Shown piece by piece: positions 43,801 to 52,706 of a stretch of DNA of 64,000 nucleotides (its first letter is position 1; every line of letters begins with the position of its first letter). The DNA is from Paenibacillus pasadenensis DSM 19293. GTDB lineage: Bacteria; Bacillota; Bacilli; Paenibacillales; Paenibacillaceae. The DNA lies in the NCBI RefSeq assembly GCF_000422485.1, contig NZ_KE383849.1, positions 158,472-222,471 on the forward strand, written 5' to 3'. The notes beneath the pieces are model-generated. The model did no database searches. It saw only the letters and a program-made list of their open reading frames with translations, and was not told the origin of the DNA. A program made the translations under genes and the position numbers.

Positions 43801-44526
43801 ATGCAGAAGATGCAGAAGCTCTACGCGCCTAGCCAGCTGGCCGAGCTCCTGAAGGTCAGCACGACGACGCTGCGCCGCTACGAGGATCTGGGCCTGATCC
43901 CGGATGTGCCTCGAACGGAAAGCGGACGCAGAGGCTATGCCGAGCTTCATCGGCAAGCTTTTCAGACGATCCGGGCTCTGCTGAAGGCCGGCTCGATCCC
44001 GCTCGCCTACGAAACGATGCGGCTCCTCAAGCAGGGACGAGGCGGGCAGGCGCTGTGGGGCGTCAATCGGCAGCAAGCCGATATCCAGGCGGAAAAGGAG
44101 CGGGTCGAGTCGCTCCTCGTCTGGATCCGGTCGGCTGAGTCGGATCCGCCAGAGAGAGCGGACCGCAAGAAAGGAAGGACGATCGGAGAAGCGGCGGAGC
44201 TGGCCGGCGTCCGGCCATCCGCGATCCGCCACTGGGAGAAGGAGGGGCTGATCGCCTCCGAGCGGAATCCCGCCAACGGCTACCGCCTGTTCTCGAATCG
44301 CCAGCTGCGCCGGATCCTTGTCATCAGCAGCTTGAGACAATCGGTCTATTCGATAGACAACATGAAAAAGCTGCTCGATGAGCTGGACGGCCGGCAGCTC
44401 TCCAGCGTCGAGGCTTCCTTCGAGCTCGCTCTGGAGAAGCTGAACGGTCAGCTGGAGCGGCAGTTTCAAGCGATCGCGGAGCTGATGGCTTATCGGAAGC
44501 AGCTCATAAAAGCCAGCCTTGAATGA
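43801..44526 (+). CDS. Transcriptional regulator with two MerR-type HTH domains
   Basis: 241 residues. First HTH about 7-75 (YAPSQLAELLKVSTTTLRRYEDLGLIPD), second about 125-190 (TIGEAAELAGVRPSAIRHWEKEGLIASERNPANGYRLFS), then a helical C-terminus (about 195-241). Ordinary MerR proteins have one HTH and dimerise; two in one chain is uncommon. No cysteine metal site is visible. Divergent from the alpha/beta hydrolase; the 158-base intergenic has duplicated CTACATGAAGG. Confidence 0.85.
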   Translation: MQKMQKLYAPSQLAELLKVSTTTLRRYEDLGLIPDVPRTESGRRGYAELHRQAFQTIRALLKAGSIPLAYETMRLLKQGRGGQALWGVNRQQADIQAEKERVESLLVWIRSAESDPPERADRKKGRTIGEAAELAGVRPSAIRHWEKEGLIASERNPANGYRLFSNRQLRRILVISSLRQSVYSIDNMKKLLDELDGRQLSSVEASFELALEKLNGQLERQFQAIAELMAYRKQLIKASLE

Positions 44527-44574
44527 ACCGGCGTGGGCGAAAAGGTGACGGGGTTGGTTAAAGGCCCCTGCACC

Positions 44575-44780
44575 GATTCGTGACCGGAGGCGTACTTGTA
44601 AGGATAGGGGAGCCGAAGCCGATGATGCTCGGCCTCCACATCCTCGCCTCCTGTCCGGTCGTTCCCGTGAACAGGTCCAGCAGCCGATAGGCATCTTCGC
44701 GCTTCTGCGGGTTGTCTACGCTCTCGATGAAATCCAGCATGCTCGCTTCGGACTGCTTCGTCTTTCAGCTCGTAAGCCAT
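44575..44780 (-). pseudogene. DUF1801 (YdhG-like) gene remnant with frameshifts
   Basis: Three reading-frame pieces give one family-like protein: MAYELK (frame A), then TKQSEASMLDFIESVDNPQKREDAYRLLDL ... MWRPSIIGFGS (frame B), then PYKYASGHES (frame A). At least two frameshifts are needed and the C-terminal half is missing. No function expected. A sequencing error could explain one shift but not the truncation. Confidence 0.75.
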
Positions 44781-44846
44781 GCGGAGACGCGCCGCTTGTG
44801 TGCTTCTCTCCCTGGAAGGCGAAAATCAGCCTGTACCTGAAGACCG

Positions 44847-44879
44847 AAAAAGGACTGCCCCGTAAGGGCAGTCCTTTTT
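44847..44879. terminator. Bidirectional terminator
   Basis: AAAAAGGACTGCCC / GGGCAGTCCTTTTT, 14-bp perfect stem with 5-base loop; A and T runs on both sides. It lies 35 bases beyond the amylopullulanase stop on the minus strand. Confidence 0.92.
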
Positions 44880-44913
44880 GCATGCAGCATGCTGCTGGAG
44901 TCGCCTCGGCTCG

Positions 44914-47900
44914 CTACAGCCCGAGACGATCCGCCAGATTGAGGATCGCTTGCGCGCTGTCCGCGCGGCTTGCGGAAGCCGCCGGCGCGAAGCTGCCGTC
45001 GGCGCGGCCTTTGAGCAGGCCGAGCGCCAGCGCGTCCTGCACGTCCTTGGCCGCCCATGCGGATACGCGGTCGAGATCGCGGACAGCAGCCGCTTGAGCG
45101 GCAGCTGCGGCATCCGCCGCTTGCGCGCGGTAGGCACGGACCAGCATCAGCGCCATCTCCTCGCGGGTAATCGCCGCGTGCGGCTGGAACGTTCCGTCTC
45201 CTTTGCCGGTGACGATGCCGTGATGGCGAGCCGCCTCGACGGCGGAGGCGTACCAGGCGCCGGACGGAACGTCGTTGAACGCGCTGCCCGCTGCCGGCGC
45301 GTCCAGTCGGAGCGCTCTCGCCAGCATCGCGGCGAACTCGGCGCGGGTGACGGCTTTGGCCGGCGTGAACGTCGTGGAGCTCGTGCCGGCGACGATCTGC
45401 TTCGCCGACAGCCGCTTCACGGCCGCTTCGGCCCAGTGGCCGGACAGATCGGCGAACGTCTTGTCGACTTCAAGCGCCGCATAGCGGCTGAAGTGGCTTA
45501 CGCTGGCCGTCAGACGTCCATCCGCCAGCTTGCCGCCGACGTATTCCGGCTGCTCGCCGGACAGGTAGTAGATGCCGGCCAGCTGCAAGCTCACGCCGGA
45601 GTCCAGCGCGAACGTCAGCTGGACCGGAGCTTCGAAGCGATCAAGCGAGTAGGCTTGGCCTGCCTTCGTCACGACGGCGAGGCTCAGCTCCACCAGCTTG
45701 CTGCCGAGCTTGACTTCGGCATCCAGCTTCGTCGCCGCTTGATCCGCGGCCGCTACGGCTGCCGCTGCATCCAGCTCGGCGGCCTGGAAGCGGAGGTACG
45801 CGCCTTCCGACTCGCCTGCCGGCATCAGCTTGGCGAGCTGCGCCAGCAGAGCTGACGGCAGCTGCACCGTCAGTCCCTCGCGCTTCAGCTCCAGCGGCTT
45901 CGAGCCCAGAATCGTGCTCGCGTCAAGCGGCAGGCGGACTTCCGCGATCCCAGCTTCAAGCGTGATGGAAGCCGAGGCTTTGAGCGCATCCGCGGTCAGC
46001 TCGACCACGTTCTCCGGCTTGGCAGGAGAGGAGCTCGGCGCCGGAGTCGGAGTGACCGGCGACGGTGTCGACGGGTTCTCCGGCGTCGGCGACGGGTTCT
46101 CCGGCGTCGGCGACGGGTTCTCCGGTGTCGGCGTCGGGTTCTCCGGTGTCGGCGTCGGGGTTGCCGGCGTCGGCGTCGGGTTCTCCGGCGTCGGCGTCGG
46201 GTTTGCCGGCGTCGGCGTCGGGGTTGCCGGCGTCGGCGTCGGGGTTGCCGGTGTCGGCGTCGGATTCTCCGGCGTCGGCGTCGGGGTTGCCGGCGTCGGC
46301 GTCGGGGTTGCCGGTGTCGGCGTCGGGGTTGCCGGTGTCGGCGTCGGGGTTGCCGGCGTCGGCGTCGGATTCTCCGGCGTCGGCGTCGTTTTCACGCTCG
46401 CCAGCACGACCGTGCCGCCATCCGCCATCGCTGGCAGCGAGAACGTCACCTTGCCGCCTTCAGAGACCGCGTAGGTCTTGCCGCCGTACAGATCCTTCAC
46501 GCTGCTGCCTGCCGCGAACGGCACGGCCAGCGTCACTTCCTGCGCGGCGGTCTTGACGCCGAGCGCCGTCACGAGCTGCTCGCCTTCATAGCGGTTGAGG
46601 AAGGCCATGTAGCCTTTCTCATTGGAAGCCTCCAGGCTGACCCGCTCGCCTTTAGCGTACACTTTCGAATAGTCGGCGCGGATGCCGAGCAGCTTTTGGT
46701 AATGCGCCAGCAGCTTGGACTCGGACTCCAGCTTGTCCCACGGCATGTCGCCGCGGTTCTCGCTGAACTCGCCCTTGCCCATGTCGCGGGCGTTCTTGCC
46801 GGAGCGGCCGAGCTCCTCGCCATAGTAGACGACCGGCTGGCCCTTGGCCGTAATCTGCATGGCCGCGGCAGCCATCAGCTTGGCCTTGTCGCCGCCGACA
46901 TACTCGCTCAGGAAGCCGTCCTCGTCATGGCTGCTCAGGAACTGCCCCATGACGCGCGTATTGTCCAGCTTGGCGGCGCGCTCCGTCAGATAAGCGTCTG
47001 CCGCCTCTACGTTGCCTTCGACAAAGGCCTTGGCCTGGCCCTTGAACCCGAAGTCGAGCAGGCTGTCCATCTGGCCGCTCTGCAGCGTGCCGCCGTCGCT
47101 GTCGACGGTCGCGCCGAAGTATTCGCCGATCAGCTTGAAGTTCGGATCGATGCGCGTCAGCTCGTTCTTGAACGCTTTCCACGTCGTGTCCTCGACATGC
47201 TTGACCGTATCGACGCGGAAGTAGTCGATCGTATCGCCGCGATCGCTCTTCGCGCGCTCCAGCCAGTCGGTCTGCCAGCGGATGACCTGGCTGCGGACAT
47301 CCGGATTTTCCGTCAAGAAGTCCGGCAAGCCGGCCAGCTCGCCCTTGATCGCATCCGTATCGGCGGAGAGGCCGTCCGTGCGAAGCATGCCCGCGAAGCG
47401 ATCCTTGTCTGCCTGCGTCACGCCAGGGTACTGATCTCCGGGCTTCATGCCGTAGCCCGTATGGTTGAGCACGACGTCGACCATGATCTTGATGCCGCGG
47501 TCATGAGCCTCGTCGATGAGCTGCTTGAACGTGTCCAGATCGCCGAGATGCTCGTCGAGCTTGGCGAAGTCCTTGGCCCAGTAGCCATGGTAGCCGTACT
47601 GCTCGCCGCCGAAGTCGGTGCCTTTGTTGAAGTCGATGTTGTCCACGATCGGGGTGATCCACAGCGTATTGACGCCAAGATCCTCGATGTAGTCGAGCTT
47701 GTCGATCAATCCCTGGAAGTCGCCACCATGATACGCCTCCAGATGGTTCTTGTTCACGTTGAAGTTATTCGTCTCGTCGCCGTCCGCGAAGCGGTCGGTC
47801 AGCACGAAGTAGATGCGGGACTCGTCGAAGTCGAAGTCCAGCTTGCCGCCGGCCGTGCTCTTCGCTTGCACCGTCAGCTCGGCGCTGCCATGGTGGCGGT

Positions 47901-50900
47901 TGCCGTACGAATCGACGAGCGTAATCGGGATTGTCTTCTCTCCCGCAGGCACCGAGTCCTTGACGGCGACCGTCTGCTGCATGAGCTCCGTGTCCAGCTT
48001 CACCTTGGCCGGTCCGCCAAGCGCCGTCAGATCCAGATAAGCTTCCTTGAATGCAACTTCTTCGGAAGCTTCCGCTTCCACTTCCAGCACGGCGTGCTGG
48101 CCTGCAGCGATCGCTGCCGGGGATGCCGATGCGGAGATGGCTACATCCGGCCTTACATAAGTGACGGTCGACTTTCCATCCACCGTGTTTTTCGGATCGG
48201 TGATCTCGGCCGTCTGGCCGTTCTTCGTCACCGCGAACGAATACTCATGCGTGCCCGGCTCGATGCCGCTCAGCACGTAGCGGAACAGCTCCTGCTCCGG
48301 CACATACGCCATCGCATGCTCCTGTCCGCCGATGAGGAGCTTCACGCCCTCGATCTCATTCATGCGGTTCGTGCGGAACAGCGCATCGTCCCGATAGCGG
48401 AACGTGATCGTTCCGTCGTCGAGCGTCGGACCGGTCAGGCTCGGCTTGATGTCGAGCTCGCGGACCATGCTCGTCACGTTGACCTTCGTAAAGGCCTCGC
48501 CCGGAACGAGCGGGATGATGCGGTCATCCGGAATATCCTGCTTCGCCGTATTCCAATCGGTGCCTTTGCGAAGCACGAAGCCGACGCTGGTCGCTTGCGG
48601 CGCGACCTCGATGAGCACCGAAGCGATGCCGTTGTCGAACGTCTGGAAATCGATTTGGTCGTTCTTGACACCCGTATTCCATACCCACATATTCCAGTCC
48701 TTGTAGCTCTTGTCCGGACGGATATAGTTGACCTGCACGTAGCGCTTCTCCGTCGGAGGAGCCGTCTTGCCCTCCGTGCGGATGATGACCGCGGTCAGCG
48801 GCTGCAGCGTGATCGAGCCGGACTCGAGCGAGAAGCCGCTCGGAGCGGATACGCCCGCCGCCAACGCTTCGTCGTCGTCCGCGACGACCAGACCGCCGGT
48901 CAGGTCTTCGGAGAGCGTCAGCTTCCGGGACTTGCTGTCGGCGTTGACGAACACATAGAAGTCGTCCTTGCCGTCGGAGGACTGGCTCTTGTACGCGATG
49001 ACCAGATCCTGCGCGTTCACTTCCGGAACCTGGAGCAGCGTCACGTTGCGATCCACCAGGGCCTTGTCGCCGAGGCGGAACGCGTCGCTCGACTGGCGCA
49101 GATCGATGAGGCCTTTCGTATACTCGACGGTCTTGACGTTCTCGCCGTAGACGTTCGCATCCGTTGTCTTCGCCCAGTCGAACTTGTTGATCGCGTCGGA
49201 GGAGTCATAGGAGTCATGGACGAAATAGCCGAACGTAACGCCTTTTTCATCCTTGAGCTCATGGTACTTCTGCTCCGGCACCCCTTCGCCGAGCCACTGC
49301 TTCGTGCGGCCGTATTCCTGACCGGCATGCAGGAACGCAGTCCCTTGAGACGTGAGTGTCAGCAGGTTGCCGAGACGGACGCGCTTCAGAATTTCCTCAT
49401 TGTTCTCGGGAACGGAAGGATCCTTCTTGATCGCCTGCGCCACGATGTCGTACAGCGGCAGGTTGTCATGCGCCTCGACGTACTGCACCATGTCGCCGGG
49501 ATCGTCCTGCTTCGTATTGCCGGCCTGAGCCTTGATATTGTTGAAAATGACGCTGATGTCCCGCGCCCCGCCCGTGATGAAGCGCGGCTCGCCTTCGCTT
49601 CCGAAGCCGGACTTCAGTTCATTGCGGAACTCGTCGGAGAAGACGCCGACATCGTCGGTCTTGTCCATCCAGTCCTGATCGGCGCCGTGGCCCGCCAGGT
49701 AAGGATCTGCCTGATGGCCGGCGAACGTGCGCCAGCCTTCGCCGATGAACAGCGCCTGCGGGTTGATCGCCGCGGCCGCGTCGTAAGCGTTCTGGATCGA
49801 CTCATAGGTCGCGTCGCCCATCATGTCGAAGCGCATGCCGTCGATCTTGTATTCATCGAACCAATATTTCACCGAGTCGACCATGAGCTTCTCGGCCATC
49901 TTGCGATTCGTCGCCAGGTTGTTGCCGAACCCGCCGAGGAAGTTGCCGTTCGGTCCTTGGAACGCATAGTAGTTCGGAACGATGTCGTTCAGGAAGTCCG
50001 CCTTGGCCATATGCGTGTAGACGACGTCCAGGATGACGCCCATGCCGGCGTCGTGGATCGAGTCGATCATCGCCTTCAGCTCGCGGACGCGCAGCTCCGG
50101 ATCGGCCGGATTCTCGGAGTAGGCTCCGTCCGGAGAGAAGTAGCTGTGCGGATCATAGCCCCAGTTGTACTCATTGTTCATCGCCGAGTAGGCGAGCTCG
50201 CGCTCCTTCATCGCCGCCTCGTCGCCGTAGTACCAGGCCATCACCGGCAGCAGCTGCACATGGGTCACGCCGAGCGACTTGATGTAGTCGACCTTCTGCT
50301 TGAAGGCGTCGAACGTGCCCCAGGTCGCTTCGTGGAGGTCGCTCTCGACCGACGGATCGGACGTGAAGTCGCGGACGTGGATCTCCCAGATGACCGCGTC
50401 CTCTCGCTTCTCGTAGCCGTCGATGTCGGCGAAGCCGTAGCCTTCCGGATCGGTGCCGGCCAGATCGACGATCGCCGCCTTGCCGACCGCGTCGCCGTCC
50501 GCTCCCGTCTCGCCCTTCGTATTGACGTGGAACTCGGCCATCGACTTGGCGTACGGGTCGAGCACGCGCTTCGTCACGCCGCCGTTGGTCACTTCATATT
50601 GGTAGAAATAGTTCTTGAAATCCGTCACGCCGAAATCGTTCGGCTGGAGCTGGATCGACCAGACGCCTCGCTCGCCTTGGGCAAGCGGCCGGGAGCCGAC
50701 CTTGACGGTCGCGTCGTCCTTGTCGTAGACGTTGACCGTGACGCTCGACGCCTTTGGCGCCCACAGCTTGAGCGTCGCTCCGCCGGCGGCATACGTCGCG
50801 CCGAGATCGCTGCCGTCGTAGGCGTACAGCTCGTCCATCATGCGCCAGCCGGCAGCGGCGGCGACGGTCTTGCCCTCGTAGGTCAGCTGCAGCGGCGCTT

Positions 50901-51933
50901 GGGCGTCGGAGAAATCCGCCTGGATGCGGATCGACGTCGCGCTGTCGATCTCGACGGAAGCGATCGAAAGCTGCGCTCCGCTCTTGTCCTTGAGCTGCAG
51001 CGCCTCCTTGAGCGCCGCCGTATCCAGACCTGTCGTCAGCGTGAAGTCCGCATGAATGCGGCCTCCGGCCAGCAGCTGAGCGGACAGGAGCGCAGGCGCT
51101 CCTTCGTTCACCGGCAGCTCGCCGAACGGAGAGATATACACCTTGTCGTCGCCCTGCTTCACGAACAGATGCTTGTAGCTGCTCACGTAGGCGAACTTCT
51201 TGTCGCCGCCGTCCTTGCCGGCGTCGCCCTTGGATGGATCAAGCAGCAGGAAGCCGATTTCCTGGGCGTTTTCCTTGAGCTTCAGATCTACGAATCCGCC
51301 ATAGGCGTCCTCGCCGGAGAACATCGCCGCATCGGTCGGCCATGTGGACGGAGGAGCCGCGACCTCTCCCCACGACCATACGCCGTATTTGGCATGCTCG
51401 CCATCGGAGCGCTGATAATGCACGCGCACCGTATCGGCCGGCAGCTCGACCGGCTCGAAGCTATGTACCGCATCTGAGCCTTGCTTCAGCCACACCTCGT
51501 TCATCGCCGGCGAGGCCAGCGAGAACTTCTTGTCGCCGGCGTCCTTGTCGCCGTTGGCCGGCTTCATGACGACGAGGCCGACGTTCTTGGCGTCCGCCTT
51601 CAGCGGAATATCGACGTACGCTCCGTATCCGTCGGCCTGTCCGGCCGGGAAAGGCGTGCCGCCGTTCGGCCAGTTCGAAGACGGCTGGGCGACGTCCTCG
51701 AATTGCCATAGCCCCCAGCCCTCATAGTTGCCGTCCGTACGTTGGTAATGGACGCGCAGATGGCCATCCGCCACCGGCGGCGCCGTTTCCGCCTGCACGG
51801 CTGCGTTTTCGCCAGCCGCCGCGTCCGCGTTCGCCTGCACGGGCAAAGCCCCGGCGAACAGCGACAGCAGCAGCGCGAAAATGGCGGTGATGGAAGCGAA
51901 ACGCTTCGTCGTAGCGCTCATGATCATGTTCAA
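44914..51933 (-). CDS. Surface amylopullulanase with two GH13 domains and SLH anchor
   Basis: 2339 residues. Order: signal peptide (about 1-35), two CBM41-like modules (55-265), CBM48-like (375-470), type I pullulanase GH13 (505-950) with D703 in MRFDMMGD, E732 in GEGW and D823 in EAHDN, a third CBM41-like module (about 1050-1130), linker domains, a second alpha-amylase GH13 (about 1365-1830) with D1575, E1604 and D1670, a Pro/Thr linker (about 1848-1965), a beta-rich domain and three SLH modules (about 2160-2339). It would cut alpha-1,6 and alpha-1,4 bonds of starch or pullulan at the cell wall. TTG 51933 and ATG 51927 are both possible starts after GGAGGG; numbering uses the former. MalR/CcpA-like operators lie upstream. 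Confidence 0.93.
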   Translation of the reverse strand: MNMIMSATTKRFASITAIFALLLSLFAGALPVQANADAAAGENAAVQAETAPPVADGHLRVHYQRTDGNYEGWGLWQFEDVAQPSSNWPNGGTPFPAGQADGYGAYVDIPLKADAKNVGLVVMKPANGDKDAGDKKFSLASPAMNEVWLKQGSDAVHSFEPVELPADTVRVHYQRSDGEHAKYGVWSWGEVAAPPSTWPTDAAMFSGEDAYGGFVDLKLKENAQEIGFLLLDPSKGDAGKDGGDKKFAYVSSYKHLFVKQGDDKVYISPFGELPVNEGAPALLSAQLLAGGRIHADFTLTTGLDTAALKEALQLKDKSGAQLSIASVEIDSATSIRIQADFSDAQAPLQLTYEGKTVAAAAGWRMMDELYAYDGSDLGATYAAGGATLKLWAPKASSVTVNVYDKDDATVKVGSRPLAQGERGVWSIQLQPNDFGVTDFKNYFYQYEVTNGGVTKRVLDPYAKSMAEFHVNTKGETGADGDAVGKAAIVDLAGTDPEGYGFADIDGYEKREDAVIWEIHVRDFTSDPSVESDLHEATWGTFDAFKQKVDYIKSLGVTHVQLLPVMAWYYGDEAAMKERELAYSAMNNEYNWGYDPHSYFSPDGAYSENPADPELRVRELKAMIDSIHDAGMGVILDVVYTHMAKADFLNDIVPNYYAFQGPNGNFLGGFGNNLATNRKMAEKLMVDSVKYWFDEYKIDGMRFDMMGDATYESIQNAYDAAAAINPQALFIGEGWRTFAGHQADPYLAGHGADQDWMDKTDDVGVFSDEFRNELKSGFGSEGEPRFITGGARDISVIFNNIKAQAGNTKQDDPGDMVQYVEAHDNLPLYDIVAQAIKKDPSVPENNEEILKRVRLGNLLTLTSQGTAFLHAGQEYGRTKQWLGEGVPEQKYHELKDEKGVTFGYFVHDSYDSSDAINKFDWAKTTDANVYGENVKTVEYTKGLIDLRQSSDAFRLGDKALVDRNVTLLQVPEVNAQDLVIAYKSQSSDGKDDFYVFVNADSKSRKLTLSEDLTGGLVVADDDEALAAGVSAPSGFSLESGSITLQPLTAVIIRTEGKTAPPTEKRYVQVNYIRPDKSYKDWNMWVWNTGVKNDQIDFQTFDNGIASVLIEVAPQATSVGFVLRKGTDWNTAKQDIPDDRIIPLVPGEAFTKVNVTSMVRELDIKPSLTGPTLDDGTITFRYRDDALFRTNRMNEIEGVKLLIGGQEHAMAYVPEQELFRYVLSGIEPGTHEYSFAVTKNGQTAEITDPKNTVDGKSTVTYVRPDVAISASASPAAIAAGQHAVLEVEAEASEEVAFKEAYLDLTALGGPAKVKLDTELMQQTVAVKDSVPAGEKTIPITLVDSYGNRHHGSAELTVQAKSTAGGKLDFDFDESRIYFVLTDRFADGDETNNFNVNKNHLEAYHGGDFQGLIDKLDYIEDLGVNTLWITPIVDNIDFNKGTDFGGEQYGYHGYWAKDFAKLDEHLGDLDTFKQLIDEAHDRGIKIMVDVVLNHTGYGMKPGDQYPGVTQADKDRFAGMLRTDGLSADTDAIKGELAGLPDFLTENPDVRSQVIRWQTDWLERAKSDRGDTIDYFRVDTVKHVEDTTWKAFKNELTRIDPNFKLIGEYFGATVDSDGGTLQSGQMDSLLDFGFKGQAKAFVEGNVEAADAYLTERAAKLDNTRVMGQFLSSHDEDGFLSEYVGGDKAKLMAAAAMQITAKGQPVVYYGEELGRSGKNARDMGKGEFSENRGDMPWDKLESESKLLAHYQKLLGIRADYSKVYAKGERVSLEASNEKGYMAFLNRYEGEQLVTALGVKTAAQEVTLAVPFAAGSSVKDLYGGKTYAVSEGGKVTFSLPAMADGGTVVLASVKTTPTPENPTPTPATPTPTPATPTPTPATPTPTPATPTPTPENPTPTPATPTPTPATPTPTPANPTPTPENPTPTPATPTPTPENPTPTPENPSPTPENPSPTPENPSTPSPVTPTPAPSSSPAKPENVVELTADALKASASITLEAGIAEVRLPLDASTILGSKPLELKREGLTVQLPSALLAQLAKLMPAGESEGAYLRFQAAELDAAAAVAAADQAATKLDAEVKLGSKLVELSLAVVTKAGQAYSLDRFEAPVQLTFALDSGVSLQLAGIYYLSGEQPEYVGGKLADGRLTASVSHFSRYAALEVDKTFADLSGHWAEAAVKRLSAKQIVAGTSSTTFTPAKAVTRAEFAAMLARALRLDAPAAGSAFNDVPSGAWYASAVEAARHHGIVTGKGDGTFQPHAAITREEMALMLVRAYRAQAADAAAAAQAAAVRDLDRVSAWAAKDVQDALALGLLKGRADGSFAPAASASRADSAQAILNLADRLGL
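46040..46393 (-). repeat. Pro/Thr linker-encoding tandem repeats in amylopullulanase
   Basis: Roughly 18-base units encoding TPTPA(T/N)P or TPTPENP, about 20 copies with small variants, some SPTPENP at the 3' side of the protein order. Extended, probably glycosylated linker between the catalytic and SLH parts. Such repeats often vary in copy number between strains. Confidence 0.9.
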
Positions 51934-51979
51934 CTAGACCCTCCTCTGAATGAATGACTCCTAAGACAATGACCGTTAA

Positions 51980-52095
51980 GCAAACGTTTGCATAAGGGTG
52001 GAAAAAGATACCCGCTCGTCCAAGGAACGAAGGCAATCCACGGGACGGCAAGCACCAGGATAAATATAAAGCGCTTTCACAGAAAACGTTTGCAC
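51980..52095. promoter_or_regulatory. Cluster of LacI/CcpA-type operators before amylopullulanase
   Basis: Three sites: GCAAACGTTTGC (51980-51991, perfect palindrome, identical to the MalR-type core), AAAGCGCTTTCA (52068-52079, cre-like) and AAAACGTTTGCA (52083-52094). A minus-strand TATATT box lies at 52063-52068. Suggests starch induction and glucose repression. Confidence 0.65.
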
Positions 52096-52320
52096 AACCT
52101 ATTCTAGGGATGAAAAGCAAGATCGTCAACTTTAAAATTTCCTCCAAAGCAAAGCGATCCTATCGCGCGAATCGAGAACGAGTCATATCCCGTCATCAGA
52201 TGACGATGATGAACTTATGCGGAAGCTCGCGGGCATGACCCGACCGCGGACGGTTCATGAACGAAGATTCGTTGGGAGGAGGGGCTGGTTATGCAGCCAG
52301 ATCGAACTTTTTGACGTCTC

Positions 52321-52501
52321 AATGATACCAGGAAACGCTATTCGGCGGTTTTGATGGTTTTTTCGCAGCCAACGATACGGAGGAGCGCTATTTTGTCGAA
52401 AAAGCAGCTTCGGGAGCGACTTGGGCAGCAATAAGGTCTGTCCGTATCGTTAGGATTTCATTCGGCGCCAATCGGACGAAATAAGGTCTGTGAGTATCAT
52501 T
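52321..52501. repeat. Four-copy intergenic repeat in inverted pairs, 50-bp spacing
   Basis: AAYGATAC...CGCTATT at 52321 and 52371 (plus orientation, exactly 50 bases apart) and the complementary AATAAGGTCTG..GTATCRTT at 52430 and 52480 (again 50 bases apart). The rest of the 773-base gene-free interval 51934-52706 holds the operators above and the hairpin and repeat below; no ORF is convincing. Confidence 0.65.
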
Positions 52502-52528
52502 AGATCGCGGAGCAGGCGTATGGGAACG

Positions 52529-52562
52529 CCGCTTCGCTCGCCCCGATGGGCGAGCGAAGCGG
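52529..52562. terminator. 15-bp hairpin downstream of the Dap cluster
   Basis: CCGCTTCGCTCGCCC-CGAT-GGGCGAGCGAAGCGG, perfect. It lies about 145 bases beyond the SbnB stop on the minus strand. No U-tract. Confidence 0.4.
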
Positions 52563-52565
52563 CGC

Positions 52566-52628
52566 GGCGGGCATGGAGCTCGGCAGGTCTGGAGCTTGGC
52601 GGGCATGGAGCTTAGCGGGTCTGGAAGC
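52566..52628 (+). repeat. Two tandem copies of a 31-32-bp repeat
   Basis: GGCGGGCATGGAGCT(C/T).GC.GGTCTGGA at 52566-52597 and 52598-52628, with sub-repeats of CTTGGCGGGCATGGAG type. Noncoding, function unknown. Confidence 0.7.
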
Positions 52629-52706
52629 GCATCACGCCTGGCGGCGCAACGTGCTCCCTTCCCCCTCCTGCAGAATCATCCTTGCGACCTTAATGATCTC
52701 GTCAGG

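Noticed and set aside
46040-46393. CRISPR-like repeat array
   Set aside because: Short 18-base units are in frame, contiguous and without unique spacers; they encode a Pro/Thr linker.
46696-51477. 1593-codon plus-strand open frame
   Set aside because: Lies wholly opposite the amylopullulanase, whose domains and catalytic residues are clear.
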